Assembly (NCBI GenBank): GCA_009618475.1
Contig: WJOV01000152.1
Coordinates: forward strand, 1-14,104
DNA from: Methanosarcinales archaeon
Lineage (GTDB): Archaea > Halobacteriota > Syntropharchaeia > Alkanophagales > Methanospirareceae
DNA length: 14,104 bases
Direction of reading: 5' to 3'
The notes under the pieces are model-generated. The model worked only from the letters and a program-made list of their open reading frames with translations, was not told the DNA's origin and ran no database searches. Both the position numbers and the translations under genes were made by a program. Below, in pieces: positions 7,001 through 13,103 of this stretch (the first letter of the stretch is position 1; the number at the start of each line of letters is the position of its first letter).

Positions 7001-8188
7001 TTATTCCCTTATACCAATCATCTCCGCTTCGATTTCCTCTCCCCGCTCTATCGCTTTTACTTTTTCCAATGCTCGACTTACCATATATTTGAATCCTTCT
7101 ATCGGTATATCGCGGCCTCCAAGCCCTCCGATGAACCCCACGATGTAAGGTTTTTTCCGCTGGTCATACAATGCCGATTTCACCTCCGAACAAACCGGAC
7201 CGCCCATTCCAAAAGATATAGCCCGGTCTAACACCACAAGAAGCTCGACGTCCTTTACCGCTTCTCTGAACTCTTTGAATGGAAAAGGTCGCCACAATCG
7301 CAACCTTATAAGACCCACATCTTCCCCTTCTTCTCTCATTTCATCTACTGCAAGCATCGCCGTCTCACCGCAGCTTCCCATTGTCAACATCGCAATTCTC
7401 GCATCTTCCATCTTGTATTTCTCAACCGGCGAGTAATATCGTCCAAAAGTATCTCCAAACTCTTTCCACGTTTCCACTATTTTCGGTCTCGTGTTCGCGA
7501 AAGCTACCTCCTGCGCCTTCTTCGTCTCCGGATATATAAACGGCGGACCATAACAGCCCATGCTCACGGGTCTGTCCGGGTCTAATACAAAAGGATGCTC
7601 GTATTCCGGAATGAACCCCGCTACTTCTTCCTCATCCGGCAATACCATGTCCTCGATTACGTGCGAAAGATAAAATCCATCGAGGTGAACCATCGCAGGA
7701 AACAGAACCTCTTTATCCTCGGCTACCCTGTATGCACATAGCGTGAGGTCGAATGCCTGCTGGTTGTTCTCTGCAAACATCTGTATCCAGCCTATGTCAC
7801 GAATCGCCATCACGTCTGAATGGTCGCACCATACCGAAAGAGGAGCGGACAATGCTCGGTTCGCTATCACCGCAACCACAGGCAGCCTCATTGAAGAGGG
7901 TATGTACAACACCTCGTGCATTAATTCCAGGCCCTGACCCGCAGTGCATGTAAAAACTCTTGCTCCAGCCGCCGATGCGCCTACACATGCGCTCATCGCA
8001 GAATGCTCTGATTCCACACATATAAACTCCGCATCTAACTCGCCATCAGCTACCATCTCTGATAACCGTTCTACAATGTGCGTCTGTGGTGTGATTGGAT
8101 ATGCCGCGATGACATCGGCGTTTGCCATCCGAACCGCTTCCGCAACTGCAAATGAACCTTCCAAACCCTCAATTTTTACTTTTTTCAT
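7001..8188 (-). CDS. porA: 2-oxoacid (pyruvate) ferredoxin oxidoreductase, alpha subunit
   Basis: A 395-residue protein, full length for PorA. Key motifs are AAYPITPQTHIVE (28-40), VESEHSAMSACVGASAAGAR (58-77), the TAGQGLELMHEVLYIPSS block and ALSAPLSVWCDHSDVMAIRD, all typical of archaeal pyruvate synthase alpha subunits. The C-terminal part has GSCGETAMLAVDEMREEGEDVG, LIRLRLWRPFPF and LDRAISFGMGGP. It pairs with PorB to form the catalytic core. In four-subunit enzymes the order is usually porG-porD-porA-porB; here neither gamma nor the ferredoxin-like delta gene lies upstream, where an unrelated surface-protein operon ends. Those subunits must be elsewhere, or electrons pass through another protein, perhaps the FrhB-family protein encoded nearby (inference). 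Confidence 0.92.
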   Translation of the reverse strand: MKKVKIEGLEGSFAVAEAVRMANADVIAAYPITPQTHIVERLSEMVADGELDAEFICVESEHSAMSACVGASAAGARVFTCTAGQGLELMHEVLYIPSSMRLPVVAVIANRALSAPLSVWCDHSDVMAIRDIGWIQMFAENNQQAFDLTLCAYRVAEDKEVLFPAMVHLDGFYLSHVIEDMVLPDEEEVAGFIPEYEHPFVLDPDRPVSMGCYGPPFIYPETKKAQEVAFANTRPKIVETWKEFGDTFGRYYSPVEKYKMEDARIAMLTMGSCGETAMLAVDEMREEGEDVGLIRLRLWRPFPFKEFREAVKDVELLVVLDRAISFGMGGPVCSEVKSALYDQRKKPYIVGFIGGLGGRDIPIEGFKYMVSRALEKVKAIERGEEIEAEMIGIRE

Positions 8189-8210
8189 TCTCTATCTTCT
8201 AACTATTTCT

Positions 8211-8225
8211 TATTTTATTATAAAA
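8211..8225 (-). promoter_or_regulatory. TATA-like box of porA
   Basis: The minus strand reads TTTTATAATAAAATA, centred about 27-30 bases before the porA ATG at 8188. No good ribosome binding site precedes that ATG, so a nearly leaderless porAB message is likely. Confidence 0.45.
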
Positions 8226-8285
8226 TGATTTTCGGTATTTATTTGTATAGCTGTGTGAAAAAACCACGAGATTACACGTGATTAC

Positions 8286-8310
8286 TTTTTCTTTTTTGCA
8301 AAAAGAAAAA
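8286..8310. terminator. Perfect A/T hairpin between the surface operon and porA
   Basis: An 11-base perfect inverted repeat (TTTTTCTTTTT, loop TGC, AAAAAGAAAAA) about 60 bases after the stop of the membrane protein gene and 98 bases before porA. On either strand the transcript ends in a U-rich arm, so it may terminate the surface-protein operon. Archaeal termination depends on T-runs, which this provides. Confidence 0.35.
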
Positions 8311-8370
8311 ATTATTTCGAGTTTAGCTACCGCTATTAAATCTAATATTTCCCATTTCCTGCCTCGTCGG

Positions 8371-9192
8371 CTATTCTTCTTTAATTTCCAAAAGGTCGTA
8401 TATTAGCATTCCGATGAACAATATACAAAAGATGGACATAAGAAATGTTACAGAAAATATCCAGGTCACGATTGTATTTTGGAATGAGGACATATCCTGC
8501 CCAATATACAAATCCATATTTGCGATAATCCCCAAAACTGAAAGGAAAATAATGGGAATAGCAAATAGCACGATGCCCTTTACGCCTTGAGTTAAAACCC
8601 CCTTCTTTTTTTGCTCTTTCTTTCCTTGCACTATATCTCCATGTCCTCTTGCTATAAAAACGGCTATCATTATAACGCCAGTTAAAATAATCCCAAATAG
8701 TTGAAAATTAATGCTGTAAAGGTTTGACAGAACTTCTTTACCGATGGTAATATTCGCATTCAAAATTTTAAAGTCAAAAATCACTTTTAAGAAGCCCAGT
8801 GATATAAAAGTCCCAAATATTTCAAGCGAGTTTCTTCTTTCAAAGAAAGCCTCTAATCTGGGTAGGCGCTCTTCTTCCACCAATTTAAAATAGCGATTGA
8901 AAACGATAATCCACGGAATACTAATAAAAATTATGCCAAGATTAAATAATCGGTTTTCTTCCATTTTTAATACAACCAATGTTGAATATAAAATGAAACC
9001 AATTAGAAGAATACCAAAAATATTAGCAACAATCGTTTTTTCTGTTTTCAAAGCAATTATGAAAAGTATAATCAGTAATAACAACAAAGAAATCTCCAGA
9101 TACAAGTAGTTTATAGACAAAGAGAGAACAGACAATGCAATTATTAGAACAATTAAAGTACCAAAGCCTTTGTGGGTTAAAATGTTGACCAT
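8371..9192 (-). CDS. Eight-helix membrane protein of unknown function
   Basis: A 273-residue, very hydrophobic protein with about eight membrane segments (near 12-28, 31-47, 56-75, 83-98, 125-145, 163-180, 203-225 and 240-265). It has a basic or charged loop after segment 4 (FKLVEEERLPRLEAFFERRN) and another after segment 6 (RGHGDIVQGKKEQKKKG). It begins 3 bases after the stop of the third surface-protein gene, so it is almost certainly translated from the same message, though no ribosome binding site is seen. I do not recognise the family. Its position suggests a role in export, anchoring or support of the surface proteins. It lacks the conserved Cys-containing motif and the Arg and His residues expected of an archaeosortase. 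Confidence 0.75.
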   Translation of the reverse strand: MVNILTHKGFGTLIVLIIALSVLSLSINYLYLEISLLLLLIILFIIALKTEKTIVANIFGILLIGFILYSTLVVLKMEENRLFNLGIIFISIPWIIVFNRYFKLVEEERLPRLEAFFERRNSLEIFGTFISLGFLKVIFDFKILNANITIGKEVLSNLYSINFQLFGIILTGVIMIAVFIARGHGDIVQGKKEQKKKGVLTQGVKGIVLFAIPIIFLSVLGIIANMDLYIGQDMSSFQNTIVTWIFSVTFLMSIFCILFIGMLIYDLLEIKEE

Positions 9193-9195
9193 TTT

Positions 9196-9921
9196 TTAAT
9201 ACACTTTTCGTCTAATAAGATATGCTACGGCTAATAATCCCGCAAATGCAAATATTATTTCAAAGCCAGGTATTCCCGTTTTCTGTGGCACTAACGGATT
9301 CGGGTCTTGTGGGTCCCACAATCCGTCATTATCAGTGTCTTTCGCATGAGGGTTAGTCCCAGCCTTCCTCTCAAACTCATCACTCCAGCCGTCACCATCT
9401 GAATCGATTAGCGCTGGAGTTACTTCCGGTAGCGTTGGTGTAGGTGTTGTTGGTTTAACTGTTGGCGAAACAATTGGCGTTACTACATGCATTGGTGTTG
9501 GCGTCGGCGTTGGACTTGATGCTGATGCTACTTTTACTCTTTGCAGTATGTCCCCCGTTGGAATGTAGCCCACTGAGATTGTATCGCCAGATGCAAGCGC
9601 GGGAACGATGATTTTCAATTGCTCACCACTCTCAAAGTTCGCGTCCGCGTCACCACCTTCTGTTACACTTGAACTCCACGTAATATCCGCACCGTTATGC
9701 GTCACCATTAGGTTATTCCAGTCGGCAGCGCCACTTGTAAACGCATCGACTATTGCATCTCCACCGTGGTGAACCACAGTTATCTCTACATTATTTACAA
9801 GGGCATCTTCAATAACTATGGCAGCGTTCGGTGTTTTTGGAGTTGGTGTTGGTACAGCAGAAGCCAGACCAACTAAAAACAGAATGGCAATCAATCCAGA
9901 TGTGATAATTTTCGTGTTCAT
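9196..9921 (-). CDS. PGF-CTERM surface protein with pilin-like beta domain and calcium-binding repeats
   Basis: A 241-residue secreted protein. Residues 1-22 are a Sec signal peptide nearly identical to those of the two upstream genes (MNTKIITSGLIAILF). Residues about 33-131 resemble the outer beta domain of archaeal type IV pilins (VEITVVHHGGDAI, FESGEQLKI, ISVGYIPTGDILQRVKV). A Thr-Pro linker follows (137-168), then two thrombospondin type 3-like calcium motifs, DSDGDGWSD (173-181) and DTDNDGLWD (195-203). It ends in a PGF motif (218-220), a hydrophobic segment and RRKVY, the PGF-CTERM signal used by archaeosortase A to cut and lipid-anchor S-layer-type proteins. The start has a perfect AAGGAGGT, and its ATGA overlaps the stop of the upstream gene by 4 bases. 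Confidence 0.85.
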   Translation of the reverse strand: MNTKIITSGLIAILFLVGLASAVPTPTPKTPNAAIVIEDALVNNVEITVVHHGGDAIVDAFTSGAADWNNLMVTHNGADITWSSSVTEGGDADANFESGEQLKIIVPALASGDTISVGYIPTGDILQRVKVASASSPTPTPTPMHVVTPIVSPTVKPTTPTPTLPEVTPALIDSDGDGWSDEFERKAGTNPHAKDTDNDGLWDPQDPNPLVPQKTGIPGFEIIFAFAGLLAVAYLIRRKVY

Positions 9922-9936
9922 GGTGACCTCCTTATA
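9918..9936 (-). promoter_or_regulatory. Ribosome binding site and start/stop overlap between surface genes 2 and 3
   Basis: Same sequence as at 11051-11069. AAGGAGGT is part of the RRSP codons of copy 2 and serves the ATG at 9921 of the pilin-like protein. Tight translational coupling is expected. Confidence 0.75.
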
Positions 9937-11054
9937 ATTCTAATAAGATATGCTACCGCCAATAGCCCCGCAATTGCGAATACCGCTTCAAATCCCGGTA
10001 TTAATGGAGTTGGCGCAGGTGTTTCTTCATCTTTTGCTGAGATATAAATCGTTGCTGAAGTTTCGTATCGCTTACCCTTCTCATCCTCGTAAGTTACCTT
10101 TACTGGAACTGCTCGGTTCTTCTCCTCCAAAATCCTGAACGAATGTATAATGGAATATGTTTGTCCAACATCCATATCTCCACTCCAGGTTATAAGATTC
10201 CCTGCACTGTTTGCACCATCTACGTAATTTACTGATACACTTGAGGGTATATGTTCTCTCAAATTGATGTTCTTCGCAATCCCATCCCCCGTATTTGAGA
10301 TTGTAACAGTAATCAATACATCCTCTCCAACTTCAGGCTCTTCTCTTAGCGTTGTTTGGCTGACTGTCAATTGTGGTTTTCCTATCAGTGCTTTTGTTGG
10401 GATAGGGGTTGAGGTAGACGTAGGTGTTGGCGTTGGCGTTGGCGTTACTTCCGGTGGTGGCGTAGGAGTGGATATTATTATAGGTGTCGAAGTGGGATGA
10501 GGTGTAGGAATAGCTTCACCAAAAATTGAATAGTTCCACTGCCCTTTTCTTTCTAACGGTTTATCCTTCATAGGTGTTAGCTGAGCTACATACGTCTCTT
10601 TATCTGTGTATGATATGATCATTTCATTCAAGTCTACTGGCTCTTGTCCCGCAGTTAGCGATAAATAAAATATTATGCCCGTCAGATGTTCGCCATCTGC
10701 ACTGAGACCTATCACATCGCCAGCTAACTCAACAGATGATGTTGCCTGTCCAACGCTCGTGTGGATGACTTCATTAGCAGTATAAAGCATGAAGGGATAC
10801 AACAAAAAATGTAAATTCATAACAGAATAAATTGCAGCCGGTGCTGTCCTCGTTATTGATAACGTTGCTCCAGTAGGAGGTTTTATTTCGATTGTAAACT
10901 CATCATTTGCACTCAAATCTTGTGGAAACGAAACTTGTATTTCTGCCTTCTCTCCATGCTCCAAAAGTGTATCTGTATCAGCAGAAGTCATATCAGCTAT
11001 ACCACTTAAAAGCAGAAGGGTAATCAATCCTGATGTGATAATTTTCATGTTCAT
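9918..11054 (-). CDS. PGF-CTERM surface protein with permuted archaellin-like domain and DUF11-like domain (copy 2)
   Basis: A 378-residue secreted protein. The signal peptide is 1-25. Residues 27-81 (LLEHGEKAEI, DEFTIEIKPPTGATLSITRT, APAAIYSVMNL) look like the C-terminal end of an archaellin. Residues about 98-181 (TSSVELAGDVIG, IIFYLSLTAGQEPVDL, WNYSIFGEA) look like the first part of an archaellin outer domain, so the order is swapped. Residues 82-97 are hydrophobic and may be a remnant of the archaellin helix. A Thr-Pro linker spans 183-220. A DUF11/CARDB-like beta domain (about 227-345) and a PGF-CTERM anchor (from 353) follow. The protein ends RIIRRSP; those bases also form the ribosome binding site of the next gene. 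It overlaps its neighbours by 4 bases at both ends. Paralogue of the gene at 11051-12217. Confidence 0.85.
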   Translation of the reverse strand: MNMKIITSGLITLLLLSGIADMTSADTDTLLEHGEKAEIQVSFPQDLSANDEFTIEIKPPTGATLSITRTAPAAIYSVMNLHFLLYPFMLYTANEVIHTSVGQATSSVELAGDVIGLSADGEHLTGIIFYLSLTAGQEPVDLNEMIISYTDKETYVAQLTPMKDKPLERKGQWNYSIFGEAIPTPHPTSTPIIISTPTPPPEVTPTPTPTPTSTSTPIPTKALIGKPQLTVSQTTLREEPEVGEDVLITVTISNTGDGIAKNINLREHIPSSVSVNYVDGANSAGNLITWSGDMDVGQTYSIIHSFRILEEKNRAVPVKVTYEDEKGKRYETSATIYISAKDEETPAPTPLIPGFEAVFAIAGLLAVAYLIRIIRRSP

Positions 11055-11069
11055 GGTGACCTCCTTATA
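11051..11069 (-). promoter_or_regulatory. Ribosome binding site and start/stop overlap between surface genes 1 and 2
   Basis: The minus strand reads ATAAGGAGGTCACCATGA. The perfect AAGGAGGT lies 4 bases before the ATG of copy 2, and the same bases encode the last residues (RRSP) and the stop of copy 1. The identical arrangement recurs at 9918-9936. Confidence 0.75.
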
Positions 11070-12217
11070 ATTCTAATAAGATATGCTACGGCTAACAATC
11101 CAGCAATTGCGAATACCGCTTCAAATCCCGGTATAAGAGTTGTCGCAGGTATTTCTTCAGCTTTTGCTGATATATAAATCGTTGCTGAAGTTTCGTATTT
11201 CTTACCATTTTCATCCTCGTAAGTTACCTTTACAGGAACTGCTCGGTTCTTTTCCTCTAAAATCCTGAACGAATGCATAATGGAATACGTTTGTCCGACA
11301 TATAAATCTCCATTCCAGGTTATAAGATTCCCTGCACTGTTTGCACCATCTATGAAGTTTATTGACACGCTGGAAGGTATATGCTCTCTCAAATTGATAT
11401 TCTTCGCAATCTCATTCCCCGTATTTGAGATTGTAACGGTAATCAATACATCTTCTCCAACTTCAGGTTCTTCTCTTAGCGTTGTTTGGCTGATTGTTAA
11501 TTGTGGTTTTCCTATCGGTGCTTTTGTTGGTGTGGGTGCTGGAATGTATGGTGTTGGCGAGGGTGTTGGTTTAACAGTTGGCGGAACAGTTGGCGTTACT
11601 ACTGGCGTAGGTGTTGACATGGCTATTGGCGGGGGTGTGGGTGTGGGTGTCGGTGTTGGTGGATAATAATAGGGGATTGGTGTTGGCGTGGCTATCGGCA
11701 TAGGTGTGGGTGTCTGGATAGCTTCACCAAAAATATAATAATTCCACTGCCCTCTCCCCTCCAAGGGCTTATCTCCCATCGGTGTTAATTCTACATACCC
11801 TTCCTCGTCCATGTATGTCAGTGTCATCTCGTCCAAGTTTACTGGCTCTGCTCCGGCAGTTAGTTCCAAATAAAATTCTATATCCGTCATATATTCGCCA
11901 TCCGCACTGTGACCTATCACATCACCAGCTAACTCAACAGATGATGTTACCTGCTCAACGTCCGTGAATGAATGTAAAATCACGGTAGAATAGATTGCTG
12001 CTGGAGTTCTTCTTTCTATTTCCAATATTGATTCGATAGGTGGTTTTATTTCGATTAGAAACATTTTATTTACGCTTAAATCACTTGGCACTGAAACCCT
12101 TATTATGGCCTTCTCTCCATGCTCCAAAAGTGTATCTGTATCAGCAGAAGCCATATCAACTATGCCACTTAAAAGCAGAACGGCAATCAATCCAAATGTG
12201 ATAATTTTCATGTTCAT
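11051..12217 (-). CDS. PGF-CTERM surface protein with permuted archaellin-like domain and DUF11-like domain (copy 1)
   Basis: A 388-residue protein counted from the ATG at 12217, chosen because MNMKIIT matches the start of the downstream paralogue; a GTG at 12238 is in frame but unsupported. The layout is signal peptide (1-25), archaellin C-end-like segment (27-81), archaellin outer-domain-like segment (about 88-166), long Thr-Pro-rich linker (168-232), DUF11/CARDB-like domain (about 237-355) and PGF-CTERM anchor (from 363) ending RIIRRSP. The DUF11-like part and the anchor are nearly identical to copy 2, while the N-terminal part has diverged more. The hydrophobic insert seen in copy 2 between the two archaellin-like segments is missing here. 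This is the first gene of the operon. The protein is expected outside the cell, lipid-anchored after archaeosortase processing; its role is unknown. Confidence 0.85.
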   Translation of the reverse strand: MNMKIITFGLIAVLLLSGIVDMASADTDTLLEHGEKAIIRVSVPSDLSVNKMFLIEIKPPIESILEIERRTPAAIYSTVILHSFTDVEQVTSSVELAGDVIGHSADGEYMTDIEFYLELTAGAEPVNLDEMTLTYMDEEGYVELTPMGDKPLEGRGQWNYYIFGEAIQTPTPMPIATPTPIPYYYPPTPTPTPTPPPIAMSTPTPVVTPTVPPTVKPTPSPTPYIPAPTPTKAPIGKPQLTISQTTLREEPEVGEDVLITVTISNTGNEIAKNINLREHIPSSVSINFIDGANSAGNLITWNGDLYVGQTYSIMHSFRILEEKNRAVPVKVTYEDENGKKYETSATIYISAKAEEIPATTLIPGFEAVFAIAGLLAVAYLIRIIRRSP

Positions 12218-12240
12218 GAAGACCATTTTATAATTCACTC

Positions 12241-12248
12241 TTTAAAAA
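12241..12248 (-). promoter_or_regulatory. TATA-like box of the surface-protein operon
   Basis: The minus strand reads TTTTTAAA about 24 bases before the ATG at 12217. No Shine-Dalgarno is seen, so the first gene is probably translated from a leaderless or very short-leader message, unlike the two coupled genes behind it. Confidence 0.4.
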
Positions 12249-12353
12249 CTTTATTGCTACTTGAAATCTTTTAACCAACTATTTTAAATTTTTTAAAACC
12301 GATGTATATTTTTATTATACATTTAAACAATGTTTACTATGAATGAATGTTAC

Positions 12354-12499
12354 CTACCTTTCAGAAAAGTCCAATAGTGAAAACTCGCTTATCAAAAAGA
12401 AAGTTCCGAGGAAAACACACTCTCCAGCAAATCCTCTGAAATATCAATCTCGGTTCCAAATGCCGATAGCAAATAAGTGGTATCTTAAAAAACCTTCAG
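12354..12499 (-). pseudogene. PIN-domain (VapC-type) toxin remnant
   Basis: On the minus strand CTG AAG GTT TTT TAA GAT ACC reads as LKVF-stop-D, followed by DTTYLLSAFGTEIDIS and EDLLESVFSSELSF. This matches the start of archaeal PIN toxins (KVFxDTTYLLPxFG), including the first catalytic aspartate, with one nonsense codon where a hydrophobic residue is expected. After two stop codons a shifted frame reads FLISEFSLLDFSER, resembling the next PIN segment (LISEFSLFELSAKG), and then stops. The C-terminal half is missing. A fragment just before it (AVKSFAEEVVKS in another frame) may be the end of the lost antitoxin, but this is weak. Not functional. Confidence 0.45.
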
Positions 12500-12556
12500 C
12501 TCTTGACCACTTCCTCCGCAAAGCTTTTGACGGCTCACTTAATTGTGTAGCCGAGT

Positions 12557-12682
12557 AAAAAACCACGAACTTTCACAAAAAAGAAAAACAAATAAGTTCT
12601 TTTGGTAAAGCTTTTCTTTAAGCCCTTACAGGGCTTGCGGGGTAGTGGGGCAGAGCCCCACATAAGAAACGGTTTCTCGTGG
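12557..12682. repeat. Hairpin-rich non-coding element bounded by CCACGA / TCGTGG
   Basis: This stretch begins AAAAAACCACGA (12557-12568) and ends TCGTGG (12677-12682), a 6-base terminal inverted repeat. Inside are two perfect hairpins: AAGCCCT-TAC-AGGGCTT (12620-12636) and GTGGGGC-AGA-GCCCCAC (12645-12661). AAAAAACCACGA recurs exactly at 8258-8269 ahead of porA, and CCACGAGA there is the inverse of TCTCGTGG here. It could be a small non-autonomous mobile element, a structured RNA or a strong terminator. The rest of the 12218-12772 gap holds the operon promoter and the PIN remnant. Confidence 0.4.
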
Positions 12683-12754
12683 AAATCAACAATATGGCCA
12701 AATGGCAACTTCGTTTGGGATTAAACAGCATCAAAAAAAAAAAATCGGAAAGTA

Positions 12755-12775
12755 TAATTTGACATTGTCAAATTA
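12755..12775. terminator. Perfect palindrome over the acetyltransferase stop codon
   Basis: TAATTTGAC-ATT-GTCAAATTA is a 9-base perfect inverted repeat that includes the gene's TAA stop (12773-12775). Followed on the minus strand by a run of twelve T, it may act as a terminator. An operator for a dimeric regulator is the other reading. Confidence 0.35.
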
Positions 12776-13089
12776 CTTCTTGTGATACACATAAGACCCG
12801 TCCCCTCTATCAGTAAATCCCATTTTTACCCAGAATCCCGTGGCTTTGTATCGCACCCTGTCTGCGATGATGGTGTCAAAGGATTCTTTGAACATTTCGA
12901 CCGTCTTTCTACCATAGCCGCGCCCCTCGAATTCAGGAAATATATTTATTGAACAAATCGTCAGGGTCCTGCCATTGATCAAGCCTCTGGCCTTGCCCAC
13001 CCGGGTAGCACCGCAATCGATATTTAACCAGTCAAAGTCAGAGCCATTTTTTCGTGTGCCATTAACTTGAAAGTCAGTTCTTCTGGCAT
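12773..13089 (-). pseudogene. GNAT-family acetyltransferase, frameshifted
   Basis: From an ATG at 13089 (weak GAGGGTGG before it) the frame reads MPEELTFKLMAHEK and runs into a stop. If one base is added in a run of six A (T run at 13047-13052 on +), it continues as NGSDFDWLNIDCGATRVG and joins the main frame GKARGLINGRTLTICSINIF, PEFEGRGYGRKTVEMFKESF and so on to YVYHKK. EGRGYGRKTVEMF is the acetyl-CoA-binding motif of GNAT enzymes, and ATGFWVKMGFTDRGDGSY is the usual closing strand. Together they make a protein of about 105 residues. The main frame alone, with a GTG at 13000, gives only 75 residues. It may be a true pseudogene or a homopolymer sequencing error. It lies 14 bases after the deacetylase-family gene. 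Confidence 0.65.
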
Positions 13090-13103
13090 TTTCCCACCCT
13101 CAT

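Noticed and set aside
8371..9192. Eight-helix protein as the archaeosortase for the PGF-CTERM proteins
   Set aside because: Archaeosortases need a conserved Cys in an ACSG-like motif plus Arg and His residues; the only Cys here is in the last helix without that context.
10264..11666. Open frames on + rich in GVGVGV opposite the Thr-Pro linkers
   Set aside because: They are the antisense of the ACx-CCx codon repeats of the linkers on the minus strand; no start signals or domains support them.
11520..11720. GGTGTTGGCG-type short tandem repeats resembling a repeat array
   Set aside because: The period is a codon pair (Thr-Pro), there are no spacers, and the repeats are coding; this is neither a CRISPR nor a satellite.
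12343..12558. 71-codon frame on + in the intergenic region
   Set aside because: It is antisense to the PIN-domain remnant, has no ribosome binding site, and its sequence matches no family known to me.
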